7,890 nt of DNA. Origin: Candidatus Uhrbacteria bacterium. GTDB lineage: Bacteria; Patescibacteriota; Patescibacteriia; 2-12-FULL-60-25. The stretch lies in the NCBI GenBank assembly GCA_023246415.1, contig JAHFIK010000058.1:1-7890 (forward strand). Direction: 5' to 3'. Positions 1 through 6,460 of the stretch are shown piece by piece. The position numbers and the translations under genes were made by a program. Each line of letters begins with the position of its first letter. The stretch's first letter is position 1. The notes beneath the pieces were generated by a model. It ran no database searches, had not been told where the DNA came from, and was given only the letters and a program-made list of their open reading frames with translations.

Positions 1-226
1 GTTTTAGGACATCACTCGCCAATTTTCGTTTCTGTCCAGGCTTCGGAGAGACTTCCGCCGTCTCACTGAGGCAAATCTCGATCGCTTCTTTGGTCACCGG
101 ATCAAACCCGTCTACCTCTGCACACGCTTCATAGCCATCGACGGTAAATCGAAACACAACATCTCGCTCATACCCCTCTGGCAGAAGCTCTCGTTCTGCG
201 GTCCGAAGGATGGCGGTGTCACTCAT
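1..226 (-). CDS. Unrecognised protein, N-terminal 75 residues only (cut by window edge)
   Basis: An open frame starts at the ATG at 226-224 and runs off the left edge with no stop, giving 75 visible residues. The protein begins MSDTAILRTAERELLPEGYE and is acidic, with no signal peptide and no hydrophobic segment, so it is probably cytoplasmic. Around residues 21-50 it alternates short strand-like stretches (VVFRFTVDGYEACAEVDGF). A more basic stretch (KPGQKRKLASDVLK) follows at the edge. I recognise no family and assign no function. The ATG lies 4 nt after the TAA of the lipoprotein gene, with no Shine-Dalgarno sequence, so translation is probably coupled to that gene. The codon use resembles its neighbours. 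Reality as a gene is supported by strand, spacing and the uninterrupted frame; the full length is unknown. Confidence 0.75.
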   Translation of the reverse strand, partial: MSDTAILRTAERELLPEGYERDVVFRFTVDGYEACAEVDGFDPVTKEAIEICLSETAEVSPKPGQKRKLASDVLK

Positions 227-231
227 GTCAT
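223..231 (-). promoter_or_regulatory. Overlapping start context ATGACATGA
   Basis: The minus strand reads TAATGACATGA here. The lipoprotein stop TAA shares its last A with an upstream ATG, which opens a two-codon frame (ATG ACA TGA). The TGA of that frame overlaps the ATG of the left-edge gene. The identical 9-mer occurs at 2524-2532 in front of the second permease. It may be a termination-reinitiation device, or simply chance. Confidence 0.25.
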
Positions 232-884
232 TATTGGAGTTTCGTGAAATCAAATTGGGATGCGACCCGAACGAGATCTTCCTCCGTTGTCCCAAGCGTC
301 CCGTCGATCTGAATTAAAAATCGCCCACGGTACAACATCGTTAATCCCCCGAAGCCCGCCTTACTCCGAGCGGGATCATATGTGTACAGCACCCAAGCAT
401 CCGTCCCGTTCACCGTCACTCGCTTCCGATACCCGTCGGTATTGGTGAATTCAGTGAAATTCTTTTCAAATGCGGTCACGACCGGAATGGACCGCGTATC
501 TGACAGTGTGAGATGCAATCGAATTTCCTGATCCGTTCCTTTTGATCTGATATATGTTCGGTCAATCGACGTATATTCGTCACGGGTCCCATCGTACAAC
601 GGGACTGGATTCTTTGTTTCCCTCGGCTCATCAGCCTCAAAACCAGTCATCGCCGAAACATCCGGGAACGCCGCAACAAGACGCGATGTCTCAAGCGCCG
701 GGGTCACAGTTGATTCATACCCGCCAGACGCCGCATTTGCACCCTGCGTGTTCGGTGTCACGACAGACGGCGCAGATGGTGCCGCAGGGATATACGAGAC
801 TGGTTTTTCCGTATTCTTTGAACACCCCCCGCCAATACTCAGGAGGAGGGTGAGGGCGAACAGGAGACCAATTCGCCTGTGCAT
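231..884 (-). CDS. Predicted lipoprotein of unknown function
   Basis: A complete 217-residue protein. The N-terminus MHRRIGLLFALTLLLSIGGGC has a basic n-region, a hydrophobic core (residues 5-17) and a cysteine at 21, the layout of a type II signal peptide. The lipobox is unusual because residue -3 is Gly rather than Leu/Ile/Val. Residues 22-70 are a Pro/Ser/Ala/Thr-rich linker, as is common between a lipid anchor and a folded domain. From about residue 75 to the end there is a compact mixed alpha/beta domain containing FTNTDGYRKRVTVNGTDAWV, then LTMLYRGRFLIQI and a final helix (EEDLVRVASQFDF). The pattern resembles small surface domains, but I cannot name a family. It is predicted to be anchored outside the cytoplasmic membrane. 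The start lies 4 nt after the YtxH-like stop with only a poor AGG nearby, which suggests translational coupling. Its place behind an exporter operon hints at an envelope role, but that is inference. Confidence 0.85.
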   Translation of the reverse strand: MHRRIGLLFALTLLLSIGGGCSKNTEKPVSYIPAAPSAPSVVTPNTQGANAASGGYESTVTPALETSRLVAAFPDVSAMTGFEADEPRETKNPVPLYDGTRDEYTSIDRTYIRSKGTDQEIRLHLTLSDTRSIPVVTAFEKNFTEFTNTDGYRKRVTVNGTDAWVLYTYDPARSKAGFGGLTMLYRGRFLIQIDGTLGTTEEDLVRVASQFDFTKLQ

Positions 885-888
885 AGAC

Positions 889-1254
889 CTATGTTTTAGA
901 CCGCTTGATCTTCTTTTTCAATGGCGTGTCAACAGAGGCCATTTCATCTTTAACATGCGCCCACTTTCCCATGAGATAGCTGCGAAGCTGAGGAATTTCT
1001 GATTTCGCAATCTCTTTCGATTTCAGGTAGTACGCAAGAACAGAGTCGATCGATTCCGTATAGGCGCCCTGCGTGTTCGTCTTTCGCTTATCAAATTCCT
1101 TTCGAAGTCGAGATTCGATTTCTTTGGCACGCTGTTGAAGACGTCCGGCCATACGCTTTCCTTCATGCGAGCTCATAAAAATACCCGCAGCCAGGCCAAA
1201 AATCGCTCCTGCGATTAATGCGCCTCCAGAATGTGACTTTTTCACTTTTTTCAT
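889..1254 (-). CDS. YtxH-like small membrane protein
   Basis: A complete 121-residue protein. After a basic N-terminus (MKKVKKSHSG), residues 10-27 form one Gly/Ala-rich hydrophobic segment (GGALIAGAIFGLAAGIFM), followed by SSHEGKRMAGRLQQRAKEIE. This gives the YtxH pattern: a glycine-zipper membrane helix, a short Ser/Gly/Lys turn and a charged amphipathic helix. Residues 40-105 look helical and highly charged, and the C-terminus is strongly basic (TPLKKKIKRSKT). The family is widespread in Firmicutes, Bacteroidetes and uncultured bacteria, is linked to stress in Bacillus, and has no known biochemical activity. The protein probably sits in the cytoplasmic membrane with its helical tail in the cytoplasm. 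It starts 37 nt after the second permease and ends 4 nt before the lipoprotein gene. A possible weak promoter lies directly upstream. No Shine-Dalgarno sequence precedes the ATG. Confidence 0.85.
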   Translation of the reverse strand: MKKVKKSHSGGALIAGAIFGLAAGIFMSSHEGKRMAGRLQQRAKEIESRLRKEFDKRKTNTQGAYTESIDSVLAYYLKSKEIAKSEIPQLRSYLMGKWAHVKDEMASVDTPLKKKIKRSKT

Positions 1255-1262
1255 ATGCGATT

Positions 1263-1291
1263 AGAGTAGCATAATTGACACCGTCTGTCCC
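1263..1291 (-). promoter_or_regulatory. Possible weak promoter before the YtxH-like gene
   Basis: On the minus strand GGGACA (1291-1286) is followed by a 17-nt spacer and TACTCT (1268-1263), with TGC directly before the -10 as in extended -10 promoters. Transcription would start near 1257, only about 3 nt before the ATG. The hexamers match consensus poorly (4/6 and 3/6), so this is tentative. It would let the YtxH-like, lipoprotein and left-edge genes be expressed apart from the exporter. Confidence 0.3.
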
Positions 1292-2527
1292 CTACTCATA
1301 TCGAAGCGCCTCAACCGCCTGCAGCCCGGATGCACGACGCGCCGGAAGAAATCCGAACAGAATTCCGATTCCTGATGACACGACAAAGCCGAGCGCAATC
1401 GCATTCCACGGCGTCACAAATGACCATCCGCCCTGATACTGCGCGAGCAATAAAATCCCGACCCAAGAGAAGAAGGTCCCAATAATGATCCCAATCGCCC
1501 CACCAACGATACTGAGAATGATCGCTTCAATCAAAAACTGTAGGAGGACATCCCGTCCGCGCGCTCCAATCGCCTTCCGGAGTCCAATTTCCCGCGTCCG
1601 TTCCTTCACCGACACGTACATGATATTCATGATGCCAATGCCGCCGACGACGAGCGAAATACCAGCAATAGCCCCAAGCAGCACCTCAAGAATCGTCCCA
1701 ATCACACCCGCTCGTTTCATCGCATCCGCCTGCGTTGTGACCTTCACATCATCTTTTGAAAGGTCTCCGGTTGGGTTATCGATATTATGCGACTCGCGAA
1801 TCGAGATCCGAACATCTTCAACCGCCTGACTCAGGCTCGGGACAGACGTCTTAATCAGGAGCGCGGTAAAACGCTGCTTTCCATCATCACGCATCAGCGT
1901 TGTAAACGGGACATACATCTGCGTATCCACATCAGAAAAAAACTTCGTTCCACCGTGCTGCATGACGCCAACCACACGATAATTTTTCTTACCGATGTCC
2001 ATCGTTTGACCGATCGGATCCGATTCTCCAAAAAAATCTTTGGCCACCTTTGACCCCAAGGCCACGACACGTGAATACGCGGTCACGTCGCTATCATCTA
2101 AAAATCGGCCAGTCGCTACCGTTGAATCATAGATCGCAGCCAAATCCCCTGAAGTCCCAACCGTTTGAACAAAGTGGCTCACGCCATTTGCAGACGCGGT
2201 TGGATTAGAGATATACATAGCGGCGACCTGCCGGACCCATGACTGACCGCGCAATCGTTTCCAGTCATCATACCGCAACGTCTGCTTCAGTAATGGATTC
2301 GGCCCGCCCGCCGTCGCATCGTCTCCGCGTCCATTTGACACCGTCACAAGATCGGATCCGAAAGAGGCGACCTGCGAGAGGACGTACCGCTCGGTCGCCT
2401 GACCAATCGAAAGCATCATGATCACCGATGCGACTCCGATAATCATGCCAAGCATCGTCAAAATCGCCCGACTCTTTGTTCGTCGAAAGCTATTGAGCGC
2501 CATGAGCGTATAGTCGAGCGTCTTCAT
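1292..2527 (-). CDS. MacB/FtsX-type ABC transporter permease, second copy
   Basis: A complete 411-residue integral membrane protein. It has the MacB/LolC/YknZ permease layout: transmembrane helix 1 (about 21-43), an extracytoplasmic MacB core domain (about 45-270), and a C-terminal FtsX-like domain with three helices (about 277-303, 332-360 and 372-394). Diagnostic stretches are ISLVVGGIGIMNIMYVSVKE and REIGLRKAIGAR, the coupling region that meets the ATPase, and PARRASGLQAVEALRYE at the end. It carries no ATPase domain, unlike proteobacterial MacB, so it relies on the separate ATPase gene. It is a clear paralogue of the permease just upstream: 41 of 65 residues are identical over residues 286-350 against 280-344. 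The two probably form a heterodimer. The gap between them is 12 nt, with only a weak GGGA as a possible ribosome site. The substrate cannot be inferred. Confidence 0.95.
   Translation of the reverse strand: MKTLDYTLMALNSFRRTKSRAILTMLGMIIGVASVIMMLSIGQATERYVLSQVASFGSDLVTVSNGRGDDATAGGPNPLLKQTLRYDDWKRLRGQSWVRQVAAMYISNPTASANGVSHFVQTVGTSGDLAAIYDSTVATGRFLDDSDVTAYSRVVALGSKVAKDFFGESDPIGQTMDIGKKNYRVVGVMQHGGTKFFSDVDTQMYVPFTTLMRDDGKQRFTALLIKTSVPSLSQAVEDVRISIRESHNIDNPTGDLSKDDVKVTTQADAMKRAGVIGTILEVLLGAIAGISLVVGGIGIMNIMYVSVKERTREIGLRKAIGARGRDVLLQFLIEAIILSIVGGAIGIIIGTFFSWVGILLLAQYQGGWSFVTPWNAIALGFVVSSGIGILFGFLPARRASGLQAVEALRYE
1296..1314 (-). repeat. 19-bp direct repeat, copy at the second permease 3' end
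   Basis: The 19 bp here are identical to 2544-2562. Both copies encode the conserved permease C-terminal tail (EALRY), so the match reflects paralogy of the two genes and protein conservation more than a mobile or regulatory repeat. Confidence 0.8.
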
Positions 2528-2532
2528 GTCAT
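2524..2532 (-). promoter_or_regulatory. Overlapping start context ATGACATGA, second permease
   Basis: The 9-mer ATGACATGA contains an out-of-frame ATG at 2532-2530, one codon (ACA) and a TGA that overlaps the permease ATG at 2527-2525. It matches the sequence at 223-231 exactly. Ribosomes finishing the upstream permease (TAA at 2542-2540) could use it for reinitiation; this is speculative. Confidence 0.25.
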
Positions 2533-2539
2533 CGTCCCG

Positions 2540-3757
2540 TTATTCATATCGAAGCGCCTCAATCGGACTCACGGAGGCAGCTCGCTTTGCCGGCGCGTAT
2601 CCAAAGATAATTCCCACGGCAGTTGAGAATCCAACCCCAAGCGCAATTCCCGTCGTCGACAGCGTAAAAACCCAGCCCGTTTGGTATTGCAGAATAATCT
2701 GAATCGCAATCCACGTCAGGAGAACGCCAAGCGACGTCCCGATCACTCCACCGATCGTCGTCAGGAAGACCGATTCGATGAGAAATTGCCGCATAATCGA
2801 TCCCGTCCGTGCACCAAGTGATTTTCGAATCCCAATCTCCTTTGTTCGTTCGGTCACCGTCACGAACATGATGTTCATAATTCCGATCCCTCCAACAACC
2901 AGCGAGATCCCGGCAACCGCCGCCAAAAAAATACTGAGCGATCCCGTGACTTGATCAACAATTTTGACCGCATCTTCCTGTGTCATGATCCGAAAATCAT
3001 CATCCTTTGGGTCGGAGATTTTATGATTATCCCGCACAATCGCTTTCGCGCGATCAATCGCTTCATTCCGTGCAATATTCGGCTGAATAATGAATTCCAT
3101 GTACCTCGTTTTCGCATAGACATCCATCTCGGTGGTATATGGAATGTACACAAAATCATCGACATTCTGTAAGAATCGCGTTCCTGCGATCTGCATCGTT
3201 GCCGTCACGCGAAATTTCTGTCCACCAATATCGACCATATGGCCGACCGCCGAATCTGATCCAAATAATTTTTTCGCAACAGATCCGCCAAGGACGACCG
3301 TGCGACGATGTGATACGGCATCATCTTCAGAAAAAAAGACCCCTTGCGCAATATTGATATTAAACGCTTTTGTAATCCCTTCATTTGTTCCGACAACCGT
3401 CCCATTCACAACCTGACCCTGCGCGGTCACGGAATCCATATCGACGTTCACTGGTGCGATAGAGGTGATCCATGTCTGTTTTTTCAGCGACCGGTAGTCC
3501 TGATCTGTTAGGACTTGTTTCGTAAATGCATCTGGCGTTTTTTGCACTTCAGACGGTGACCCATTCTCCAAAAAAAGCAGATCCGATCCCGCAGATTGAA
3601 CTTGGGAGATGATGAATGATTTTCCAGCCTCGGTAATCGACAAAATGAGAATGACAGACGCGATCCCAATCACAATCCCGAGAACAGACAGCACACTTCG
3701 AACTCCGCCTCGTTTGAGGCTTTGAATGGAGAGTTCAATGAGATCCGATGTCTTCAT
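2540..3757 (-). CDS. MacB/FtsX-type ABC transporter permease, first copy
   Basis: A complete 405-residue membrane protein with the same layout as the following gene. It has transmembrane helix 1 (about 21-42), a MacB-type extracytoplasmic core (about 45-265), and an FtsX-like C-terminal domain with helices at about 275-299, 328-352 and 367-388. The coupling region reads VTERTKEIGIRKSLGAR and the tail ends PIEALRYE. The core contains VDIGGQKFRV and VYIPYTTEM, which match VDTQMYVPFTT-type positions in the paralogue. It should contact the adaptor on the outside and the ATPase on the inside, and convert ATP-driven closure into a mechanical push, as proposed for MacB. It lies 60 nt after the ATPase gene and 12 nt before the second permease. 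No Shine-Dalgarno sequence is visible before the ATG. Membrane pairs such as LolC/LolE show that two unlike permeases can share one ATPase. Confidence 0.95.
   Translation of the reverse strand: MKTSDLIELSIQSLKRGGVRSVLSVLGIVIGIASVILILSITEAGKSFIISQVQSAGSDLLFLENGSPSEVQKTPDAFTKQVLTDQDYRSLKKQTWITSIAPVNVDMDSVTAQGQVVNGTVVGTNEGITKAFNINIAQGVFFSEDDAVSHRRTVVLGGSVAKKLFGSDSAVGHMVDIGGQKFRVTATMQIAGTRFLQNVDDFVYIPYTTEMDVYAKTRYMEFIIQPNIARNEAIDRAKAIVRDNHKISDPKDDDFRIMTQEDAVKIVDQVTGSLSIFLAAVAGISLVVGGIGIMNIMFVTVTERTKEIGIRKSLGARTGSIMRQFLIESVFLTTIGGVIGTSLGVLLTWIAIQIILQYQTGWVFTLSTTGIALGVGFSTAVGIIFGYAPAKRAASVSPIEALRYE
2544..2562 (-). repeat. 19-bp direct repeat, copy at the first permease 3' end
   Basis: Identical to 1296-1314 and encodes the same permease C-terminal residues. 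The copies are about 1.25 kb apart and in direct orientation, so they could in principle recombine and fuse the two permeases, but no sign of this is visible. Confidence 0.8.
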
Positions 3758-3783
3758 GTTCGTTTCACATCTTCAACAGGCAC

Positions 3784-3809
3784 CCATCGCATCAAGACAC
3801 GACCGATGG
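3784..3809 (-). repeat. Short inverted repeat in the ATPase-permease gap
   Basis: CCATCG (3809-3804 on the minus strand) and CGATGG (3789-3784) can form a 6-bp stem with a 14-nt loop. It lies in the 60-nt gap between the ATPase stop and the first permease ATG. No U-tract follows, so it is not a typical terminator; it could be an mRNA processing or stability element, or chance. Confidence 0.3.
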
Positions 3810-3817
3810 TCTCCGAA

Positions 3818-4543
3818 CTACTTGAGCGGCTGATGATCGTCACGCGTTCGACGATGTCCATTCATCTCATCGCTAACAATCGTTCCATCCTTGATACGGA
3901 CAATTCGTTGACCGTACTCTGCCGTGTATGTTTCGTGCGTGACGAGAATGACCGTTTTCCCTTGTTCTTTATTGAGATCCAAAAGCATATCCATCACGAC
4001 TTCGCCTGATTTTGAATCCAAATTTCCCGTTGGTTCATCCGCAAGGATCACGTCCGGGTTTCGAATCAATGCCCGCGCAATCGCAACCCGTTGGCGCTCC
4101 CCTCCGGACAGTTGATTTGAAAAGTTATTAATGCGATGTCCAAGGCCAACGAGTTCAATTTTTTCAGAAACAATCTGATGTCGTTTCGAAGGAGGGACGT
4201 TTGAATAGATCAACGGAAGCATGACATTCTCATACACCGTCGTTCGCGGAAGCAGATTAAACGTCTGAAACACGAATCCGATATTCGCTCCCCGCATATC
4301 AGCGAGTTGATCGTCATTTAATTTTGAGACATCCCGACCATTAAACCGATACATCCCCGTTGTAATCACATCGAGGAATCCAAGAATGTTCATGACCGTC
4401 GACTTTCCCGATCCGGACGGACCCATGATGGAAATAAACTGACCCTGTGGGATACTCAAATTCACGCCATGAAGCACTGGCGTCACGACGTCATCGTTGA
4501 CGTAGTCTTTCGTAATATTTACGAGCTCAATGATGTTCGACAT
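3818..4543 (-). CDS. ABC transporter ATPase, MacB/LolD/YknY class
   Basis: A complete cytoplasmic ATPase of 241 residues from the chosen start. All nucleotide-binding motifs are intact: Walker A GPSGSGKST (41-49), Q-loop with Q93 in FQTFNLLP, signature LSGGERQR (145-152), Walker B ending ILADEP (166-171), D-loop NLDS (174-177) and switch His203 in VTHE. The stretch ADEPTGNLDS is typical of the MacB/LolD/FtsE group. The protein hydrolyses ATP to drive the two permeases encoded just downstream. The frame is open back to an ATG at 4600. I chose the ATG at 4543 because SNIIELVNITKDYV matches the usual family N-terminus and the 19 extra residues are polar and unlike the family. Neither start has a good Shine-Dalgarno sequence. 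The C-terminal tail (MNGHRRTRDDHQPLK) is basic and slightly longer than usual. Confidence 0.95.
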   Translation of the reverse strand: MSNIIELVNITKDYVNDDVVTPVLHGVNLSIPQGQFISIMGPSGSGKSTVMNILGFLDVITTGMYRFNGRDVSKLNDDQLADMRGANIGFVFQTFNLLPRTTVYENVMLPLIYSNVPPSKRHQIVSEKIELVGLGHRINNFSNQLSGGERQRVAIARALIRNPDVILADEPTGNLDSKSGEVVMDMLLDLNKEQGKTVILVTHETYTAEYGQRIVRIKDGTIVSDEMNGHRRTRDDHQPLK

Positions 4544-4563
4544 GATGTTCGTAGTCGTTCGGT

Positions 4564-4587
4564 GGCGATCCGTTTCAATGCATCGCC
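4564..4587 (-). repeat. Short inverted repeat in the adaptor-ATPase gap
   Basis: GGCGAT (4587-4582 on the minus strand) and ATCGCC (4569-4564) form a perfect 6-bp GC-rich stem with a 12-nt loop. It lies between the adaptor stop and the preferred ATPase start. If translation instead began at 4600, the hairpin would lie inside the coding sequence. There is no U-tract. Confidence 0.3.
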
Positions 4588-4603
4588 CCGTTCCGCGCAT
4601 CCG

Positions 4604-6442
4604 TTACTGTTGTGAAACGACGATCACATCGCCCTCTGAGAGCCCCTTCGAAACAACCACGCGGCCCTCATCCCCCTTCATGCCGAGCTCGACATTCACT
4701 TCACGCGTCGTGTGATCGGCATTAAGAATCTTCACAACCTTATCGCCATTACTCTTTGTTGAAACAGCTCGAGCCGGAATCACCAGCGCATCTGATTGCG
4801 ATGAGGAAACAAGGATCGTTGTATTCGCCGTTTCTCCCGGTTTAATCTCGCGATCGCCAGTCACCACACTCACGCGTGCCTTGTAGTAGACCGCATCTTG
4901 CACAAGCGTCTGATCCGGCTCAACGGACTCTACTGTACCAGCAAATGGGACCGAATCACCGTACGCATCAAGCGTCGTCGTTGCGGTTAGCCCTGTCTTG
5001 ATCGAAGCAACGTTCGCTTCTGGGATCAGGACTTCGATATCGTAGGTATCGCCGGAAAGCATGGTGACCACCGTCTGATTCGCCCCGACCCGCTCGTCGA
5101 CTTGAGGGTTAATGACGGAGACAGTCCCATCGACGGGCGCAATGATTTGCGTATCCGCCAAATCCGAGGACGCTTTGCTCAACGCGGCCTGTGCTTCCGC
5201 CACCGCAGCACGCATCGGGTCAAGATCCACTGATCGCGGCGGCGCCGTCGTCAAACTCAATTGCGCTTGTGCAGACTTCAGATTCGCATCCTGAATCTTT
5301 ACCATGACGCCAGCGGTCGACAGTGTCGTTTCTGCTGCCGTCTTCGCGTTCTTCGCATTCAGTGTTGCCGTCTGAAGCGCATCCGTCAGACTCGCGATGG
5401 ATTGATCATGCGTGAGCTGAGCATTCGTCCCAGCTTGTTTTGCAGCGAGCACAGCCGTCAGCTGGCCAGAAACTGCGGCTCGATCCGCATCAATCGTTGC
5501 TTTCAACGACGCGAGCGATGTTGATGAGAGCGTTGATCCGGAAATCGTCCCGGTTAGCACAGCATTCACCTGATTCATGAACTGCTGAACGAGCGTCACC
5601 GCATTCGAAACCACGGCCCCCGCCGCCTCAATCTCCGCATGCGTCGAGCTAACGCTGAGTGAATTCACGGCGGCATCCGCATTCGCTTTTGCCGTCTTCG
5701 CGAGCTGATAGGTCACTTTTGCCTGATCCATGGACCCGGCGGCCGTCACGCCAAGCTGAAACTGATAGAACACGTTTGTCACCTTGTCATCAACGCCGAC
5801 AACCATATCCCCATCTCTCAGCGCACTCTGCATCGGTCCGATCGCATTCAAATAGGCAACGTGTGCATTTTCGTACGCATTCGTAATGGCTTGATCCAAA
5901 ATCTTTGTCTGATTCTCTAACGTGTCGGTTGCTGTTTTGACGGCAAGATCCGCATTCGCAATATCATTTGCCGTTGTGACTTTCGCGTTTTGAAGATCAT
6001 TATTCGCCTTATCGAGGTTGGCCTGCGCCTGAGCAACCGTTGCCTCGGAAATTTGAATATTCTGATCCTTTGCTCCGGCGAGCGCTAAATTCAATTGCGC
6101 CTGTGCCGCTGCATACGCGGCCTGTGCCGACTGATAGGCGAACTGAATATTCTTGGCATCAAGCGACGCCAAGACATCCCCCTTCTTCACTTTCTGACCC
6201 ACTTTCACCGCGATATCGCCAACTTGTCCCGGGGCCTGAAACGAAAGGTTGATGCGTGCGACGGGCTTAATTTCACCTGTCACATCAACCGTTTGTTCTA
6301 ATGACGTCCGCGCGACGGTAAACGTTTCATAGGTCGCCTTATTTTTATTCGCATAGTGCGACCAAATTCCGTATCCAACCAATCCGATAATAATCAAAAA
6401 AACATATGTCCGTTTCTTCTTCAAAAAGCCAGGAACCTTCAT
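4604..6442 (-). CDS. MacA/YknX (HlyD-family) exporter adaptor with very long helical hairpin
   Basis: From the chosen ATG at 6442 the protein has 612 residues. A basic start (MKVPGFLKKKRTYVF) leads into one transmembrane anchor (about 13-28). The first half of the lipoyl/barrel-sandwich domain follows at about 59-98 (VGQKVKKGDVLASLDA). Residues 100-430 are Ala/Gln/Lys/Asp-rich and largely helical, with a Gly/Ser break near 297-311. The second lipoyl half is about 431-462 (IIAPVDGTVSVINPQVDERV). A beta-barrel (about 465-545) and a membrane-proximal domain (about 550-612, PARAVSTKSNGDKVVKILN) complete the adaptor architecture. It should link the permease ectodomains to the outside. The hairpin is far longer than in MacA, whose whole length is about 370 residues. 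The frame is open to an ATG at 6523, but the extra 27 residues are not family-like. A TTG at 6469 has an AGGTGG upstream and is the main alternative start. Confidence 0.93.
   Translation of the reverse strand: MKVPGFLKKKRTYVFLIIIGLVGYGIWSHYANKNKATYETFTVARTSLEQTVDVTGEIKPVARINLSFQAPGQVGDIAVKVGQKVKKGDVLASLDAKNIQFAYQSAQAAYAAAQAQLNLALAGAKDQNIQISEATVAQAQANLDKANNDLQNAKVTTANDIANADLAVKTATDTLENQTKILDQAITNAYENAHVAYLNAIGPMQSALRDGDMVVGVDDKVTNVFYQFQLGVTAAGSMDQAKVTYQLAKTAKANADAAVNSLSVSSTHAEIEAAGAVVSNAVTLVQQFMNQVNAVLTGTISGSTLSSTSLASLKATIDADRAAVSGQLTAVLAAKQAGTNAQLTHDQSIASLTDALQTATLNAKNAKTAAETTLSTAGVMVKIQDANLKSAQAQLSLTTAPPRSVDLDPMRAAVAEAQAALSKASSDLADTQIIAPVDGTVSVINPQVDERVGANQTVVTMLSGDTYDIEVLIPEANVASIKTGLTATTTLDAYGDSVPFAGTVESVEPDQTLVQDAVYYKARVSVVTGDREIKPGETANTTILVSSSQSDALVIPARAVSTKSNGDKVVKILNADHTTREVNVELGMKGDEGRVVVSKGLSEGDVIVVSQQ
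5144..5278 (-). repeat. Internal coding repeat of the adaptor, descending arm
   Basis: Adaptor residues 389-433 align without gaps to residues 111-155, with 18 of 45 identical (for example AQAQL, a central AxVAxAQA-type stretch and KAxxDL). The copies flank the helical hairpin and form its two arms next to the lipoyl halves. Low-complexity Ala/Gln content inflates the score. Confidence 0.5.
5978..6112 (-). repeat. Internal coding repeat of the adaptor, ascending arm
   Basis: Partner of the repeat at 5144-5278. It encodes residues 111-155 (starting AAAQAQLNLALAGAK and ending KANNDLQNAKV). The near-symmetric placement fits an antiparallel coiled coil in which matching heptads face each other. 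Confidence 0.5.
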
Positions 6443-6460
6443 ACGTAAATTGACGTTCGT

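Noticed and set aside
260..853. Plus-strand frames opposite the lipoprotein gene
   Set aside because: Low-complexity composition, no start signals, and overlap with a gene that has a signal peptide and consistent operon spacing.
1276..1288. GACA/TGTC inverted repeat as a terminator after the second permease
   Set aside because: Only 4 bp of stem and no U-tract; it falls inside the candidate promoter region and is probably chance.
2540..4543. LolCDE lipoprotein-releasing system
   Set aside because: Two permeases plus an ATPase resemble LolCDE, but the adjacent HlyD/MacA-type adaptor is not part of LolCDE and points to a MacAB/YknXYZ-type exporter. The permease pairing is still compared with LolC/LolE.
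4544..4600. 19-residue N-terminal extension of the ATPase
   Set aside because: The residues before MSNIIELVNI are polar, unlike the family, and cover a probable hairpin; the ATG at 4543 matches usual ATPase N-termini.
5659..6301. Open frames on the plus strand opposite the adaptor gene
   Set aside because: They lie wholly inside a well-supported minus-strand gene, are Arg/Ser/His-rich with no recognisable domain, and arise from the antisense of an Ala-rich coding sequence.
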